A stretch of DNA of 64,000 bases from Nocardioides hwasunensis (GTDB lineage: Bacteria > Actinomycetota > Actinomycetes > Propionibacteriales > Nocardioidaceae): positions 366,906-430,905 of the forward strand of contig NZ_JACXYY010000005.1 of assembly GCF_014779665.1 (NCBI RefSeq), written 5' to 3'. The notes beneath the pieces are model-generated. The model searched no databases. It was not told where the DNA came from and saw only the letters and a list, made by a program, of their open reading frames with translations. The position numbers and the translations under genes were made by a program. This document shows, in pieces, positions 7,939-16,495 of the stretch. The stretch's first letter is position 1; every line of letters begins with the position of its first letter.

Positions 7939-9336
7939 CTAGAGCGGAGGCGTCAGGTCGAGGGTCAGCAGGGCGCCGAAGACGTCGTCCACCTCGACCA
8001 CCCGCAGCCCGTCGACCGTGCGGTGCGAGGGGATGCCGCGCTCGCCGGCGAGCACCCGACCGCGGGGGACGACGGCGACCTTGAAGCCCAGCCGGGCGGC
8101 CTCGGCCACGCGCTGGGGCAGGTCGCGCACGCGGCGCAGCTCGCCGGCCAGGCCGATCTCGCCGATCGCGACGGCGCCGCGCGGTGCGGGCACGCTGAGG
8201 TGGGAGCTGGCCACGGCGACGGCGATCGCCAGGTCGGCGGCCGGGTCGTGCAGCCGGGCGCCGCCGACGGTCGCGACGAACGTGTCGCTGCCGGTGATGC
8301 GCAGGCGGGCATGGCGCTGGAGCACCGCGAGCACCATGTCGACCCGGGAGGACTCCACGCCCGAGACCGTCCGACGCGGCCGCTCCAGCGGCGACGGCGT
8401 GAGCAGGGCCTGCACCTCGGCGAGCAGGGGGCGGCGCCCCTCCATGGTGACGGCGACGCACGTGCCGGCGACGTCTTGGGAGTGGTGCTCCACGAAGAGG
8501 CCGGTCGGGTCGGTGACGGCCTGGATGCCGTCGGAGGAGAGGTCGAAGCAGCCGACCTCGTCGACGGGGCCGTAGCGGTTCTTCATGGCGCGGACCATCC
8601 GGAAGCGGGAGTTGCGCTCGCCCTCGAAGTGCAGGACCACGTCGACGAGGTGCTCGAGCACCCGCGGGCCGGCGATCGAGCCGTCCTTGGTGACGTGGCC
8701 GACGATCATCGTGGTGATGTTGCGGGTCTTGGCGACCCGGATCAGGGCGGCAGCGACCTCCTTGACCTGGGTGACGCCGCCGGGGACACCGTCGATGCCG
8801 GAGGCGCCGATGGTCTGGATCGAGTCGACCACGATCAGCGTGGGACGGACCTCCTCGATGTGGGTCAGCACCGCCCCCAGGTCGGTCTCCGCGGCGAGGA
8901 ACAGCTCGTCGTGGACGCCGCCGGTGCGGTCGGCGCGGATCCTCACCTGGGCGGCCGACTCCTCACCGGTGACGTAGAGGGTGCGCTGGCGGGTGCGGGC
9001 GGTCTGCGCGGCGACCTCGAGGAGCAGGGTGCTCTTGCCGACGCCGGGCTCACCGGCCAGCAGGATCGCCGCGCCGGGCACCAGGCCGCCGCCGAGCACC
9101 CGGTCGAGCTCCGGGACGCCACTGGGCCGCGCGACGGACTCGGTGATCGGGACCTGCCCGATCGGGATGGCGGGGGTCGACACCGGCCCGGCGGCGGCGC
9201 GCAGCGTGGGTGCTCCCGCCTCGGCGACCGAGCCCCAGGCCTGGCACTCGCCGCAGCGCCCGACCCACTTGACCGTCTCCCAGCCACACTCGGTGCAGCG
9301 GTAGGTGGAACGCTGCCTGGCGGTCTTGGTCGACAT
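7939..9336 (-). CDS. radA: DNA repair protein RadA
   Basis: A 465-residue hexameric ATPase and branch-migration helicase used in recombination. Seen: zinc-ribbon cysteines 14, 17, 28 and 31 (C-x2-C...C-x2-C), Walker A GEPGVGKS at 95-102, the RadA-specific KNRYG (usually KNRFG) within AMKNRYGPVDEVG, and a C-terminal Lon-like domain without protease activity. The ATG at 9336 gives the standard MSTKTARQRSTYRC start; an in-frame start ten codons upstream is possible. It precedes disA, as in other actinobacteria and firmicutes. Confidence 0.95.
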   Translation of the reverse strand: MSTKTARQRSTYRCTECGWETVKWVGRCGECQAWGSVAEAGAPTLRAAAGPVSTPAIPIGQVPITESVARPSGVPELDRVLGGGLVPGAAILLAGEPGVGKSTLLLEVAAQTARTRQRTLYVTGEESAAQVRIRADRTGGVHDELFLAAETDLGAVLTHIEEVRPTLIVVDSIQTIGASGIDGVPGGVTQVKEVAAALIRVAKTRNITTMIVGHVTKDGSIAGPRVLEHLVDVVLHFEGERNSRFRMVRAMKNRYGPVDEVGCFDLSSDGIQAVTDPTGLFVEHHSQDVAGTCVAVTMEGRRPLLAEVQALLTPSPLERPRRTVSGVESSRVDMVLAVLQRHARLRITGSDTFVATVGGARLHDPAADLAIAVAVASSHLSVPAPRGAVAIGEIGLAGELRRVRDLPQRVAEAARLGFKVAVVPRGRVLAGERGIPSHRTVDGLRVVEVDDVFGALLTLDLTPPL

Positions 9337-9378
9337 GGCGGCCACGCTAGGCGAGGCCACCGACACCCGGGCGGACGC

Positions 9379-10341
9379 TCACCGGGAGAGGAGGGCCGCG
9401 ATCTCGTCGTACCCCCGGGCGCGCGCATGAGCCAGCGCCGTGACGCCGTCGCGGTCCGGGATCGAGCGGTCGGCACCGTGGCGCAGCAGGATCGTCACGA
9501 TCCGCTGCCAGCGCTCGGTCCCCTCGCCGAGCACCACCGCCTCGAGCAGGGCGGTCCAGCCGAGGTCGTTGACGTGGTCGACGTCGATGTCGGTGTGCTG
9601 CAGTGCCCAGCGCACGTAGGCGACGTGGCCCCGCTCGGAGGCAGGGATGATCGAGACGCCTCCGTAGCGGTTGCGCAGCGTGACGTCGGGGTCGAGCGGC
9701 AGGAGCAGCTGGCCCATCGCGACCGACCCGGTCACTCCGGTGACCAGCCACGGGGTGTCCTGCTGTGCGTCGACCGCGTCGGGGTCGGCGCCGAGTCGGG
9801 CGAGGAGGTCGGCCACCTCGAGACGGTCGTCGATGACCGCGAGCAGGAGGGGCGTACGCCTGCGCGCATCACGCGCCTCGAGCGGGGCACCTGCCCGGAC
9901 CGCCAGTGCCGCGCCGTCGGCGTCGCCGCTCGCAGCGGCGCGAAGGAGCGCGTCGCGGGGCCGGGGCACCGGGTCGTCGGCGCGGGCCAGCAGGCGGGCC
10001 AGGGAGTCCAGGCCGCGAGAGCGCGCCAGCTCCTGCGCCGTCGTGACCTCCCCCGAGCGGATCGTGGTGTCGGCGCCTCGTGCCAGCAGCTCTCGCACCT
10101 CCGCACGGGCGGCGGCCGGGTCGTCCGCTGCGGCGTCGACGGCACTGAGCAGTGGCGTCGGTCCGGGGTCGGGCGTGTCCGGCACCTCGGTGGACGGGGG
10201 CGCCACAGGCGTCGAGGGCCCGGGGCGGACGTCGGGCGTGCCGCCGGGGCCGACCGAGCACGCGGTCGCCGCGAGCAGGCCGACGAGGACGACGGCCGCC
10301 CGGACCGGTGTCGGGCACGGGCGTGCATCTGCGTGTGTCAC
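9379..10341 (-). CDS. Ankyrin-repeat lipoprotein
   Basis: About 320 residues. A short signal with hydrophobic core VRAAVVLVGLLAATACS carries a lipobox-like ATAC at Cys28, then a Pro/Thr-rich linker. Ankyrin-type repeats follow (TPLLSAVDAA, DALLRAAASGDADGAALAVRAGAPLEARD, TPLLLAVIDDRLEVADLLARLGADPDAVD, TALLEAVVLGEG, TALAHARARGYDEIAALL), roughly six in all. The repeats suggest a protein-binding role on the outer face of the membrane; the partner is not known. The GTG at 10341 is chosen because it gives a compact signal peptide; a TTG five codons earlier is possible. It ends 42 bases before the radA start on the same strand. Confidence 0.82.
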   Translation of the reverse strand: MTHADARPCPTPVRAAVVLVGLLAATACSVGPGGTPDVRPGPSTPVAPPSTEVPDTPDPGPTPLLSAVDAAADDPAAARAEVRELLARGADTTIRSGEVTTAQELARSRGLDSLARLLARADDPVPRPRDALLRAAASGDADGAALAVRAGAPLEARDARRRTPLLLAVIDDRLEVADLLARLGADPDAVDAQQDTPWLVTGVTGSVAMGQLLLPLDPDVTLRNRYGGVSIIPASERGHVAYVRWALQHTDIDVDHVNDLGWTALLEAVVLGEGTERWQRIVTILLRHGADRSIPDRDGVTALAHARARGYDEIAALLSR

Positions 10342-10724
10342 GACACGATCATCCAACCGCCCACCAACACCCGATCACCGACGACGCGGCCGGTCCAGAC
10401 CGCATCTCCACAGGACGGCCGAGTTCTTGTGGATCGAGATCCGAGCCTGTGGATGAGTGTGGGTCCTGCTGGGGACGGGAGGCCCGGATCGGTGGACGAA
10501 CCGGTGGACGCGAGGTCGCGTCGGGAACCCCCTTGCGCGGCCCTCGTCCGAGCGCGTAGAACTTCTCCCACGCCGCCCGGCAACGGGAGGCGGGATGACT
10601 CGGAGACGAGGGTCCATCCGGTCAGCTCGCTTCGGCGGGCCGGCCGCCGCGACTGGGTGACGCAGGCGTGGGGACCGTCGAGGAGGAGCCATCGACCGGA
10701 GGTCGTCACATGATCCGGTCGCCC

Positions 10725-10761
10725 GAAGGGCCCTTGCGACTCATACTCGCGAGGGCCCTTC
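10725..10761. terminator. Strong hairpin upstream of the LacI-type gene
   Basis: GAAGGGCCCTTGCG pairs with CGCGAGGGCCCTTC (13 Watson-Crick pairs and one T-G) around a 9-base loop. No T tract follows. It sits between divergent genes, so it is not an obvious end-of-operon terminator; an attenuator or an insulating palindrome are alternatives. Confidence 0.45.
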
Positions 10762-10800
10762 ACCCGTTTGAGCCGCGGACACGGGCTTATAGTGCTCGCA

Positions 10801-10816
10801 CTTGGATCGATCAAGG
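10801..10816. promoter_or_regulatory. Candidate LacI-family operator
   Basis: CTTGGATCGATCAAGG contains the perfect palindrome GATCGATC with a central CG step, typical of LacI-family sites, and partly symmetric flanks. It lies 13 bases before the regulator's start codon and after a TATAGT element, a position suited to autorepression. Confidence 0.3.
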
Positions 10817-10828
10817 GGGCACGGGGGA

Positions 10829-11872
10829 ATGGCGCGCATCGAGAGCCGGCCCGGCAGCCAGCTGCCGGTCACGCCACCGACCCTCGCCGACGTCGCCGAG
10901 CGCGCCGGCGTCTCGCGCCAGACGGTCTCCAACGCGGTCAACAACCCCGACCTGCTGCGCCCCGACACCCTCGAGCGCGTCCGGCAGACGATCGCCGAGC
11001 TCGGCTACTCGCCCAACCGCGCAGCCCGCAACCTCCGCACCCGCACGTCCCAGCTGATCGGCCTGCGCTTCGCCCCGGTCCAGGAGGGCACGGCCAACGC
11101 GGCCATGGACCGGTTCGTGCACTCGCTCGTCGAGGCGAGCGAGGAGGCCGGCTACCACGTCCTGCTCTTCCCGGGTGACGACGAGGACCCCGTGGGCGGA
11201 TACGACAACCTGCTCCGCTCGACCGCGGTCGACGCCTTCGTGGTCACCGACACCTACCTCGGCAACCCGCAGGCCGCCTGGCTCAGCCAGCAGCGCGCAC
11301 CGTTCGTGGCCTTCGGCCGGCCCTGGGACGACGAGGAGCCGCGCCACATCTGGGTCGACGTCGACGGCGCGGCCGGCACCCGCCTCGCCACCCAGCACCT
11401 CATCGACCGCGGGCACACGCGCATCGCGTGGATCGGCTGGCGCAAGGACTCCCCGATCGGCGAGGACCGGCGTGCGGGCTGGCTGAGGACGATGCACGAC
11501 AACGGCCTCTCGACCACCGGCCTCGCCTCCCGCGTGGAGGACGTCGTCCACAGCGGCGCCGAGGCGGCAGCCGTGCTGCTCGACGAGTCACGCCCGACGG
11601 CGTTCGTCTGCGCGTCCGACACGCTCGCGATGGGCGTGATGCACACGCTCTGGATCCGCCAGCTCGCCCCGGGCCGCGACATCGCGGTGGTGGGCTTCGA
11701 CGACTCCCAGGTCGCGCAGGTCTACCCGGTGGGCCTGACGTCCGTGCGCCAACCGCTCGAGGACGTCGCGGTGGAGATCGTGCGCACCCTGCGGCTGCTG
11801 CTCACCCACCAGCCGGTCGAGACGTGGGGTGTCCTGCTCGAGCCGACCCTGGCGATCCGCGAGTCCAGCTGA
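10829..11872 (+). CDS. LacI-family transcriptional regulator
   Basis: A 347-residue regulator. The N-terminal helix-turn-helix and hinge (TLADVAERAGVSRQTVSNAVNNPD...LGYSPNRAARNLRT) occupy residues 18-70. A periplasmic-binding-protein-like effector domain follows, with DTLAMGVMHTLW and VVGFDDSQVA near the C-terminus as in LacI/GalR proteins. The ligand is probably a sugar or related small molecule, but no transport or catabolic gene adjoins it, so the target is unknown. The ATG is preceded by GGGGGA; a TTG nine codons upstream is less likely. Confidence 0.9.
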   Translation: MARIESRPGSQLPVTPPTLADVAERAGVSRQTVSNAVNNPDLLRPDTLERVRQTIAELGYSPNRAARNLRTRTSQLIGLRFAPVQEGTANAAMDRFVHSLVEASEEAGYHVLLFPGDDEDPVGGYDNLLRSTAVDAFVVTDTYLGNPQAAWLSQQRAPFVAFGRPWDDEEPRHIWVDVDGAAGTRLATQHLIDRGHTRIAWIGWRKDSPIGEDRRAGWLRTMHDNGLSTTGLASRVEDVVHSGAEAAAVLLDESRPTAFVCASDTLAMGVMHTLWIRQLAPGRDIAVVGFDDSQVAQVYPVGLTSVRQPLEDVAVEIVRTLRLLLTHQPVETWGVLLEPTLAIRESS

Positions 11873-11944
11873 CCCCGACGTCAACCGGCCCGGCCCCGCC
11901 GTCGTCCTTTCGGGCAGAGGACCGACGACGAACGAGGAGGGGCC

Positions 11945-12454
11945 GTGGCCCGACGAGACGACGACTTCGTCGCCTTCGTGGACGCCCGCTCCGCAGCCCT
12001 GCTGCGGACGGCGCGACTGCTCACCGCGGGTGACCAGCACGCTGCCGAGGATCTCGTGCAGACCGCGCTCGAGAAGGCGTACGTCGCCTGGGCGCGCATC
12101 GAGCGCCGGGGCTCCCAGGAGGCCTACGTCCGCTCGATCATGACCCGGGCCGCGATCGACCGCACCCGCCAGCGCACCCGGCGCGGTGAGGTGGTGACCG
12201 ACGAGGTGCCCGACGTGCCCGTGCACCAGGCCGGGCCCGAGGACCGCGACCAGGTCTTCGCCCTGCTCGCACGGCTCTCCCCGCGGCAGCGCGCCGTGAT
12301 GGTGCTGCGCTACTACGACGACCTCTCCGAGGCGCAGATCGCAGAGGCGCTCGGCTGCAGCGCCGGCGCGGTGAAGTTCCACGCCTCGCGCGCCCTGGCC
12401 GTCATGCGCGGCCTGTCCGCCGACACCCGCGACTACTCAGGGGCCTCCCGATGA
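11945..12454 (+). CDS. SigE-family ECF RNA polymerase sigma factor
   Basis: 169 residues: region 2 (FVAFVDARSAALLRTARLLTAGDQHAAEDLVQTALEK region) and region 4 (LSPRQRAVMVLRYYDDLSEAQIAEALGC then SAGAVKFHASRAL), with a short linker, as in the Streptomyces SigE-like group of small sigma factors. The GTG start has GAGGAGGGG upstream. The stop overlaps the start of the next gene (ATGA), so the two are translationally coupled and the next product probably modulates this sigma factor. The target promoter is unknown. Confidence 0.92.
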   Translation: MARRDDDFVAFVDARSAALLRTARLLTAGDQHAAEDLVQTALEKAYVAWARIERRGSQEAYVRSIMTRAAIDRTRQRTRRGEVVTDEVPDVPVHQAGPEDRDQVFALLARLSPRQRAVMVLRYYDDLSEAQIAEALGCSAGAVKFHASRALAVMRGLSADTRDYSGASR

Positions 12455-13698
12455 CGCTCGACACCCAGCTCCGCACCCAGCTCACGTCCGCCGTCGACGA
12501 CACCACGGTGCCGCCCGGCCTGGCCCGCACCGCTCTCGCGGGTGGCCGGGCGCGGCGACGCCGACGCGACCTCGGTGGACTGGCCCTCGGCGTCGCAGCG
12601 GTGGTCGGCGGCGTTCTCGCCCTGCCCCACGTCGCTCCCGGAACCGCCGACACCCAGGTCGCCGACTCCGGTCGTGGCAGCCAGGCCGGCCTGGAGTGGG
12701 CGCGCTCGCTGCCCGAGGGCCAGGCTGCCGCGCTGCCGTTCTTCGGCCGGGGCGGTCTGTGGTCGAGCGGCGAGGTGTTCGCCGTTCCGGAGGAGGTCAA
12801 CCGGTCGATGGCCCCGCAGGAGGTGGCCGGGGGTTGGCTGGTCTTCCTCGGCGCGGGCGAGAGCGACATCGCCGTGGCAGTGCTGTCGCGTGACGGCACG
12901 CTGCGCAGGCTCCCCTCCGAGACCTGGGACCACGGCATGGGTGACGCCCGCGTGGTGGTCTCACCGGACGGTCATCGTGCCGCGCTCGGCAGGTGGGTCG
13001 TCGACCTCGACACCATGACCACCACCGAGGTGCCGCACCAGCCGCGGGCCGACGGGACCGACGGCTACTACACCAACCTGCGGATGGCCGGCTTCACCGA
13101 CGAGGGGCTGATCTACGAGGGTGCCCCGTTCGACCGAGGCGTCGGAACCCCGTACCTCCTCGGCGACGACGGCAGCACCGTCGAGATCGACCCTCCGGAC
13201 GGCTACCGCGACACCCATGTCCCGGCGGATGCGCTCCTCGTCTACGACGACACCACCGACCCCACCGGCACCTGCGTGACCGGCTACGTCATCGAGGACG
13301 CCGCCTGGAGCCCGATCGGCCACGGGTGCGCGGACAGCACGATCCAGCGCACCTTGTCGGTCTCGCCCGACGGCCACCACCTGCTCACCTCCGACCTGCC
13401 CCGGGTCTGGGATGTCCGGGACGGCGAGTGGGACGAGGTCGACGTGCCGCGCGACCTCGTCGCGTCCTGGGGCGAGGCCTGGATGTATCGCGCGGCGTGG
13501 GAGAGCGACGACAGCTTCGTGCTGCCGGTCGCAGACCCCTGGGGCGGCGACGGGCAGGTGCGGGGCTACGACCAGACCGTGCAGGTCGTGCGCTGCACGG
13601 TGTCGACGGGCGTGTGCGAGCGCGCCGGAGCCGAGCAGGACGTCCGGGTCACCCAGACGTGGTCCGGCAGCACGATGGCGAGGTTCGCCGCTCAGTAG
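12451..13698 (+). CDS. Membrane-anchored protein coupled to the sigma factor
   Basis: 415 residues. Residues 1-40 are cytoplasmic and contain an RARRRRR stop; one membrane helix lies at about 44-65 (LGGLALGVAAVVGGVLALPHV). The outer part of about 350 residues has recurring beta-strand-like units (VVVSPDGHRAALGRW, LSVSPDGHHLLTS), suggesting a beta-propeller. The arrangement and the 4-base overlap with a sigma gene suggest an anti-sigma or sensor role, but the cytoplasmic part is short and lacks the HxxxCxxC zinc motif, so this is inference. Its last bases overlap the convergent methyltransferase gene by 7 bases. Confidence 0.8.
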   Translation: MTLDTQLRTQLTSAVDDTTVPPGLARTALAGGRARRRRRDLGGLALGVAAVVGGVLALPHVAPGTADTQVADSGRGSQAGLEWARSLPEGQAAALPFFGRGGLWSSGEVFAVPEEVNRSMAPQEVAGGWLVFLGAGESDIAVAVLSRDGTLRRLPSETWDHGMGDARVVVSPDGHRAALGRWVVDLDTMTTTEVPHQPRADGTDGYYTNLRMAGFTDEGLIYEGAPFDRGVGTPYLLGDDGSTVEIDPPDGYRDTHVPADALLVYDDTTDPTGTCVTGYVIEDAAWSPIGHGCADSTIQRTLSVSPDGHHLLTSDLPRVWDVRDGEWDEVDVPRDLVASWGEAWMYRAAWESDDSFVLPVADPWGGDGQVRGYDQTVQVVRCTVSTGVCERAGAEQDVRVTQTWSGSTMARFAAQ

Positions 13699-14375
13699 TG
13701 GCGCCACCAGAGGTTGACGGCGTAGTCGACCGTCGTGCCGGTGTGGGAGGCCAGCGCCTCCTCCGCGGCCTCGGGCGGCAGCTCGATGCGGACGACCGAC
13801 TCGAGGTCCTCGCGCGAGCCGAAGGACCAGCCCATCTCGACCGGCCGGCGCCGCCAGCCGTGCATCGACCAGAACCGCTCCACCGCCACCGGGTCGACCT
13901 CGGGGAAGCCCCGGCGGAACCAGCGCCCGAACGTCGAGCGCGTCGGGTCGTTGTCGATCACGAACGCGGTGCCACCGCGGCGTACGACGCGGTCGAGCTC
14001 GCGCAGCCCCGGCTCCGAGCCCGGGCCGAAGAAGTAGGCCCAGCGGGCGTGGGCGACGTCGACCGACGCGTCCGGGACGGGCAGGGACTGGGCGCCGCCC
14101 TCGAGGACGGAGACGTGCGCGAGCGAGCGCGTACGCCGACGGGCGAGCGCGACCAGGGGAGGGTGCGGCTCCACGCCGACGACCCGGGCGGCGCTCGCAG
14201 CCCACAGCGGCAGGTGGAAGCCGCTCCCGCAGCCGACGTCGAGCACGGTGCGACCGGCCCAGTCCCCGATCTCCCGCATCGCGGTGGCGATGCGGTCGTG
14301 CGGGTCGGCGGCACGGTTCTCGAGCTCGTAGAGCTCGGGGGTGTTCCAGATGTTCGGGCTCGGCCGGGGTCTCAC
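13692..14375 (-). CDS. Class I SAM-dependent methyltransferase
   Basis: 227 residues. SAM-binding motif I is VLDVGCGSGFHLPLWA (residues 44-59), followed by VVGVEPHPPLVALA and the UbiE/Methyltransf_11-like LPVPDASVDVAHARWAYFFGPG. The substrate cannot be read from sequence. It starts four bases after the stop of the VOC-family gene and may be the last gene of the ebo-like transcription unit, although neither of these two genes belongs to the usual ebo set. Confidence 0.85.
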   Translation of the reverse strand: MRPRPSPNIWNTPELYELENRAADPHDRIATAMREIGDWAGRTVLDVGCGSGFHLPLWAASAARVVGVEPHPPLVALARRRTRSLAHVSVLEGGAQSLPVPDASVDVAHARWAYFFGPGSEPGLRELDRVVRRGGTAFVIDNDPTRSTFGRWFRRGFPEVDPVAVERFWSMHGWRRRPVEMGWSFGSREDLESVVRIELPPEAAEEALASHTGTTVDYAVNLWWRHY

Positions 14376-14379
14376 CCGA

Positions 14380-15018
14380 TCAGAGGCGCACGAGGCCGTT
14401 CGGCGTCTGGAGCTGCACCGCGACGATGCCCGGGGTGCCGTTGGGGGCGACCCACTCGACCTTCACGTCCTCCAGCGGGGACTCGACGGTCTCGCCGAGC
14501 CACTCGCTGACCCGCTGCGGGTCGCCGGCGATCTCCAGACAGGCCAGGGAGAAGTCACCGGTCGAGCCGCTGCTCGGGTGCATCCCGGGGTCCGACTGCC
14601 ACTGGACGAAGAAGGGCAGCTGCGGGTCGGAGAGCAGGCCGTTGACGCCGATCTGGCGCCACAGCAGCTCGGTGCCGTCGGGACGGTGGCGGTTGCCCTT
14701 GACCGACTCGCGGCCCAGGCGTGCCTCGATCGGCTCGATGTCGTCGACGGAGACGACCCAGCCCATCCAGCCGCCGCCGAGCGCGGATCGCGCGCGGACG
14801 GCCTGGCCGAACGGGGCCTTGTCGCTCGCCGGGTGGTCGAGCACCTCGACGACCTCCATGTAGGTGCCGTCCGACAGCGGGAGGATCATGTTGCGGGTGC
14901 CGAAGCGTGGGTGCACGCCGCCGTCGACGAAGTCCGTGCCGAGCAGCCCCCCGAGGCGCTGAGCGGTGCTGGCGAGTCCATCAGGTCCGGCGGCGAAGCT
15001 GACGTGGTCCAGGCGCAT
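14380..15018 (-). CDS. VOC-superfamily (glyoxalase-like) protein
   Basis: 212 residues beginning MRLDHVSFAAGP, the classic first strand of a glyoxalase-like (Glyoxalase_3 type) domain. A second module near 70-100 carries GGWMGWVVSVDDI and a third near the C-terminus ends IVAVQLQTPNG. These proteins are metal-dependent lyases, isomerases or binding proteins; here the first His is present but other ligands are uncertain. It follows the phosphodiesterase gene after 59 bases on the same strand. Role unknown. Confidence 0.8.
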   Translation of the reverse strand: MRLDHVSFAAGPDGLASTAQRLGGLLGTDFVDGGVHPRFGTRNMILPLSDGTYMEVVEVLDHPASDKAPFGQAVRARSALGGGWMGWVVSVDDIEPIEARLGRESVKGNRHRPDGTELLWRQIGVNGLLSDPQLPFFVQWQSDPGMHPSSGSTGDFSLACLEIAGDPQRVSEWLGETVESPLEDVKVEWVAPNGTPGIVAVQLQTPNGLVRL

Positions 15019-15077
15019 GCAGAGATTCTGGGTCGTCCACGTCCCGCGTCCGACACCGGGGTCAGGTTTTCTTGACG

Positions 15078-16448
15078 TCAAGAGGTGCGGGCGAGCCTCA
15101 GGATGAGGTCGCGCACGTCGGTCGCGGGCACCGACCCCGAGACCGTGTCCGGAGTGCTGCAGAGCACGACCGGACCGCCGGCGGGGTCCTTCGGCAACCG
15201 GCCGTGCGTGCCGCGGACGGGTGCCGGATCGAGCGGCACGACCTTCATCGCGTAGCGCAGCCCGGCCATCTTCCTGGCCAGCGTGAGGCCGGCCTTGAGC
15301 TTGACCGCGCGGTCGTCGGGGTCGAAGAACAGCTCGGCCGGGTCGTAGCCGGGCTTGCGGTGGATCTCCACGCCGCGCGCGAAGTCGGGCGCGCGCTCGT
15401 CGTCGAGCCAGTAGTAGTAGGTGAACCACGCGGTCTCGTCGGCGACCAGCACCAGGTCGCCGGCACGCTCGTGGTCGATGCCGTACGCCGCCTGTGCCTC
15501 GCGGTCGAGCACCTGGTCGACGCCGGGCAGGTCGGCGCAGAGGCCGCGCACCGTCTCGAGGTCGGCGTCGTCGTCGACGTAGACGTGCGCGACCTGGTGG
15601 TCGGCGACCGCGAACGCGCGCGAGGTCCAGGGATCGAGGTACTCCATGCCGTCTTGGGTGTAGACCTCGAGCAGCCCCTGGCGGCGCAGCATCCGGTTGA
15701 CGTCCACCGGCTGGTCGGCCGCGGTGATGCCGTACTCCGAGAGCACGAGCACCGTGACGCCGGCGCGCTCGGCGTCGTCGAGCAGCGGGGCGAGCGCACC
15801 GTCGACGTCGCGAGCGGCCTGCGCGGCCTCGGCGGAGTCGGGACCGAAGCGCTGGAGGTCGTAGTCGAGGTGCGGGACGTAGCAGAGCGTGAGGTCGCTG
15901 CGCGGCATCAGCCGCCGGGTCGCCGCGATGATCCACTCGCTGGAGACGATCGAGGCGGTCGGGCCCCAGTAGGTGAACAGCGGGAACTCGCCGAGCGCGC
16001 CGACGAGCTCGTCGTGCAGCTCCGGCGGACGGGTGTAGCAGTCCGGGGCCTTCTTGCCGTCGGCGTAGTAGATCGGCCGCGGGGTGACGGTGTAGTCGGT
16101 CGTGGCGCCCATGGCGTACCACCAGCAGACGTTGGCGACGGTGTAGTCGGGGTGCTCGCGGCGCAGCGTCTCCCACACCTTCTCGCCCTCGACGAGCTTG
16201 TTGTGCTGGCGCCAGAGGAAGACCTCGCCGAGCTCGCGGAAGTACCACCCGTTGCCGACGATGCCGTGCCCCCGGGGCGGTTCGCCGGTGAGGAACGTCG
16301 ACTGGACCGAGCAGGTGACGGCTGGCAGGACCGGCTCCAGCGTGGCCTGTGAGCCCTGGTCGGCGAGGCGCCGCAGGCGGGGCATGTGGGTGAGCAGGTC
16401 GGGCGTGAGGCCGACGACGTCGATGACGAGCAGCGGTGAGTGGGCCAC
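15078..16448 (-). CDS. Nucleotide pyrophosphatase/phosphodiesterase-family protein of the ebo-like cluster
   Basis: 456 residues of the alkaline-phosphatase superfamily. The N-terminal metal ligand is in LLVIDVVGL; the nucleophile region is LPAVTCSVQSTFLTGEPPRGHGIVGNGWY, with the Thr/Ser nucleophile after PAVTC. LCYVPHLDYDLQRFGP and VLSEYGIT supply further ligands. The ebo cluster commonly includes such a phosphatase. The substrate is presumably a phosphorylated or nucleotidyl intermediate, which is inference. The GTG at 16448 is chosen because it puts the metal-binding strand at the usual N-terminal position; upstream sequence is non-homologous. Confidence 0.87.
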   Translation of the reverse strand: MAHSPLLVIDVVGLTPDLLTHMPRLRRLADQGSQATLEPVLPAVTCSVQSTFLTGEPPRGHGIVGNGWYFRELGEVFLWRQHNKLVEGEKVWETLRREHPDYTVANVCWWYAMGATTDYTVTPRPIYYADGKKAPDCYTRPPELHDELVGALGEFPLFTYWGPTASIVSSEWIIAATRRLMPRSDLTLCYVPHLDYDLQRFGPDSAEAAQAARDVDGALAPLLDDAERAGVTVLVLSEYGITAADQPVDVNRMLRRQGLLEVYTQDGMEYLDPWTSRAFAVADHQVAHVYVDDDADLETVRGLCADLPGVDQVLDREAQAAYGIDHERAGDLVLVADETAWFTYYYWLDDERAPDFARGVEIHRKPGYDPAELFFDPDDRAVKLKAGLTLARKMAGLRYAMKVVPLDPAPVRGTHGRLPKDPAGGPVVLCSTPDTVSGSVPATDVRDLILRLARTS

Positions 16449-16495
16449 GGTGGCGTCCTGTCCTGAGGGTCCGAGAAGGAGGGATGGGTGAGGGG

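Larger units (their letters stand above)
10342..10828. other. Intergenic region of about 490 bases
   Basis: No convincing gene is seen on either strand. It holds the hairpin at 10725-10761, a TATAGT -10-like element at 10783-10788 and the dyad at 10801-10816 just before the LacI-type regulator. The rest shows nothing I can assign. Confidence 0.5.

Noticed and set aside
7927..10713. 928-codon open frame opposite radA and the ankyrin gene
   Set aside because: Antisense shadow of radA and its neighbour; composition is GC-skewed repeats such as GDGDLEAQ with no fold.
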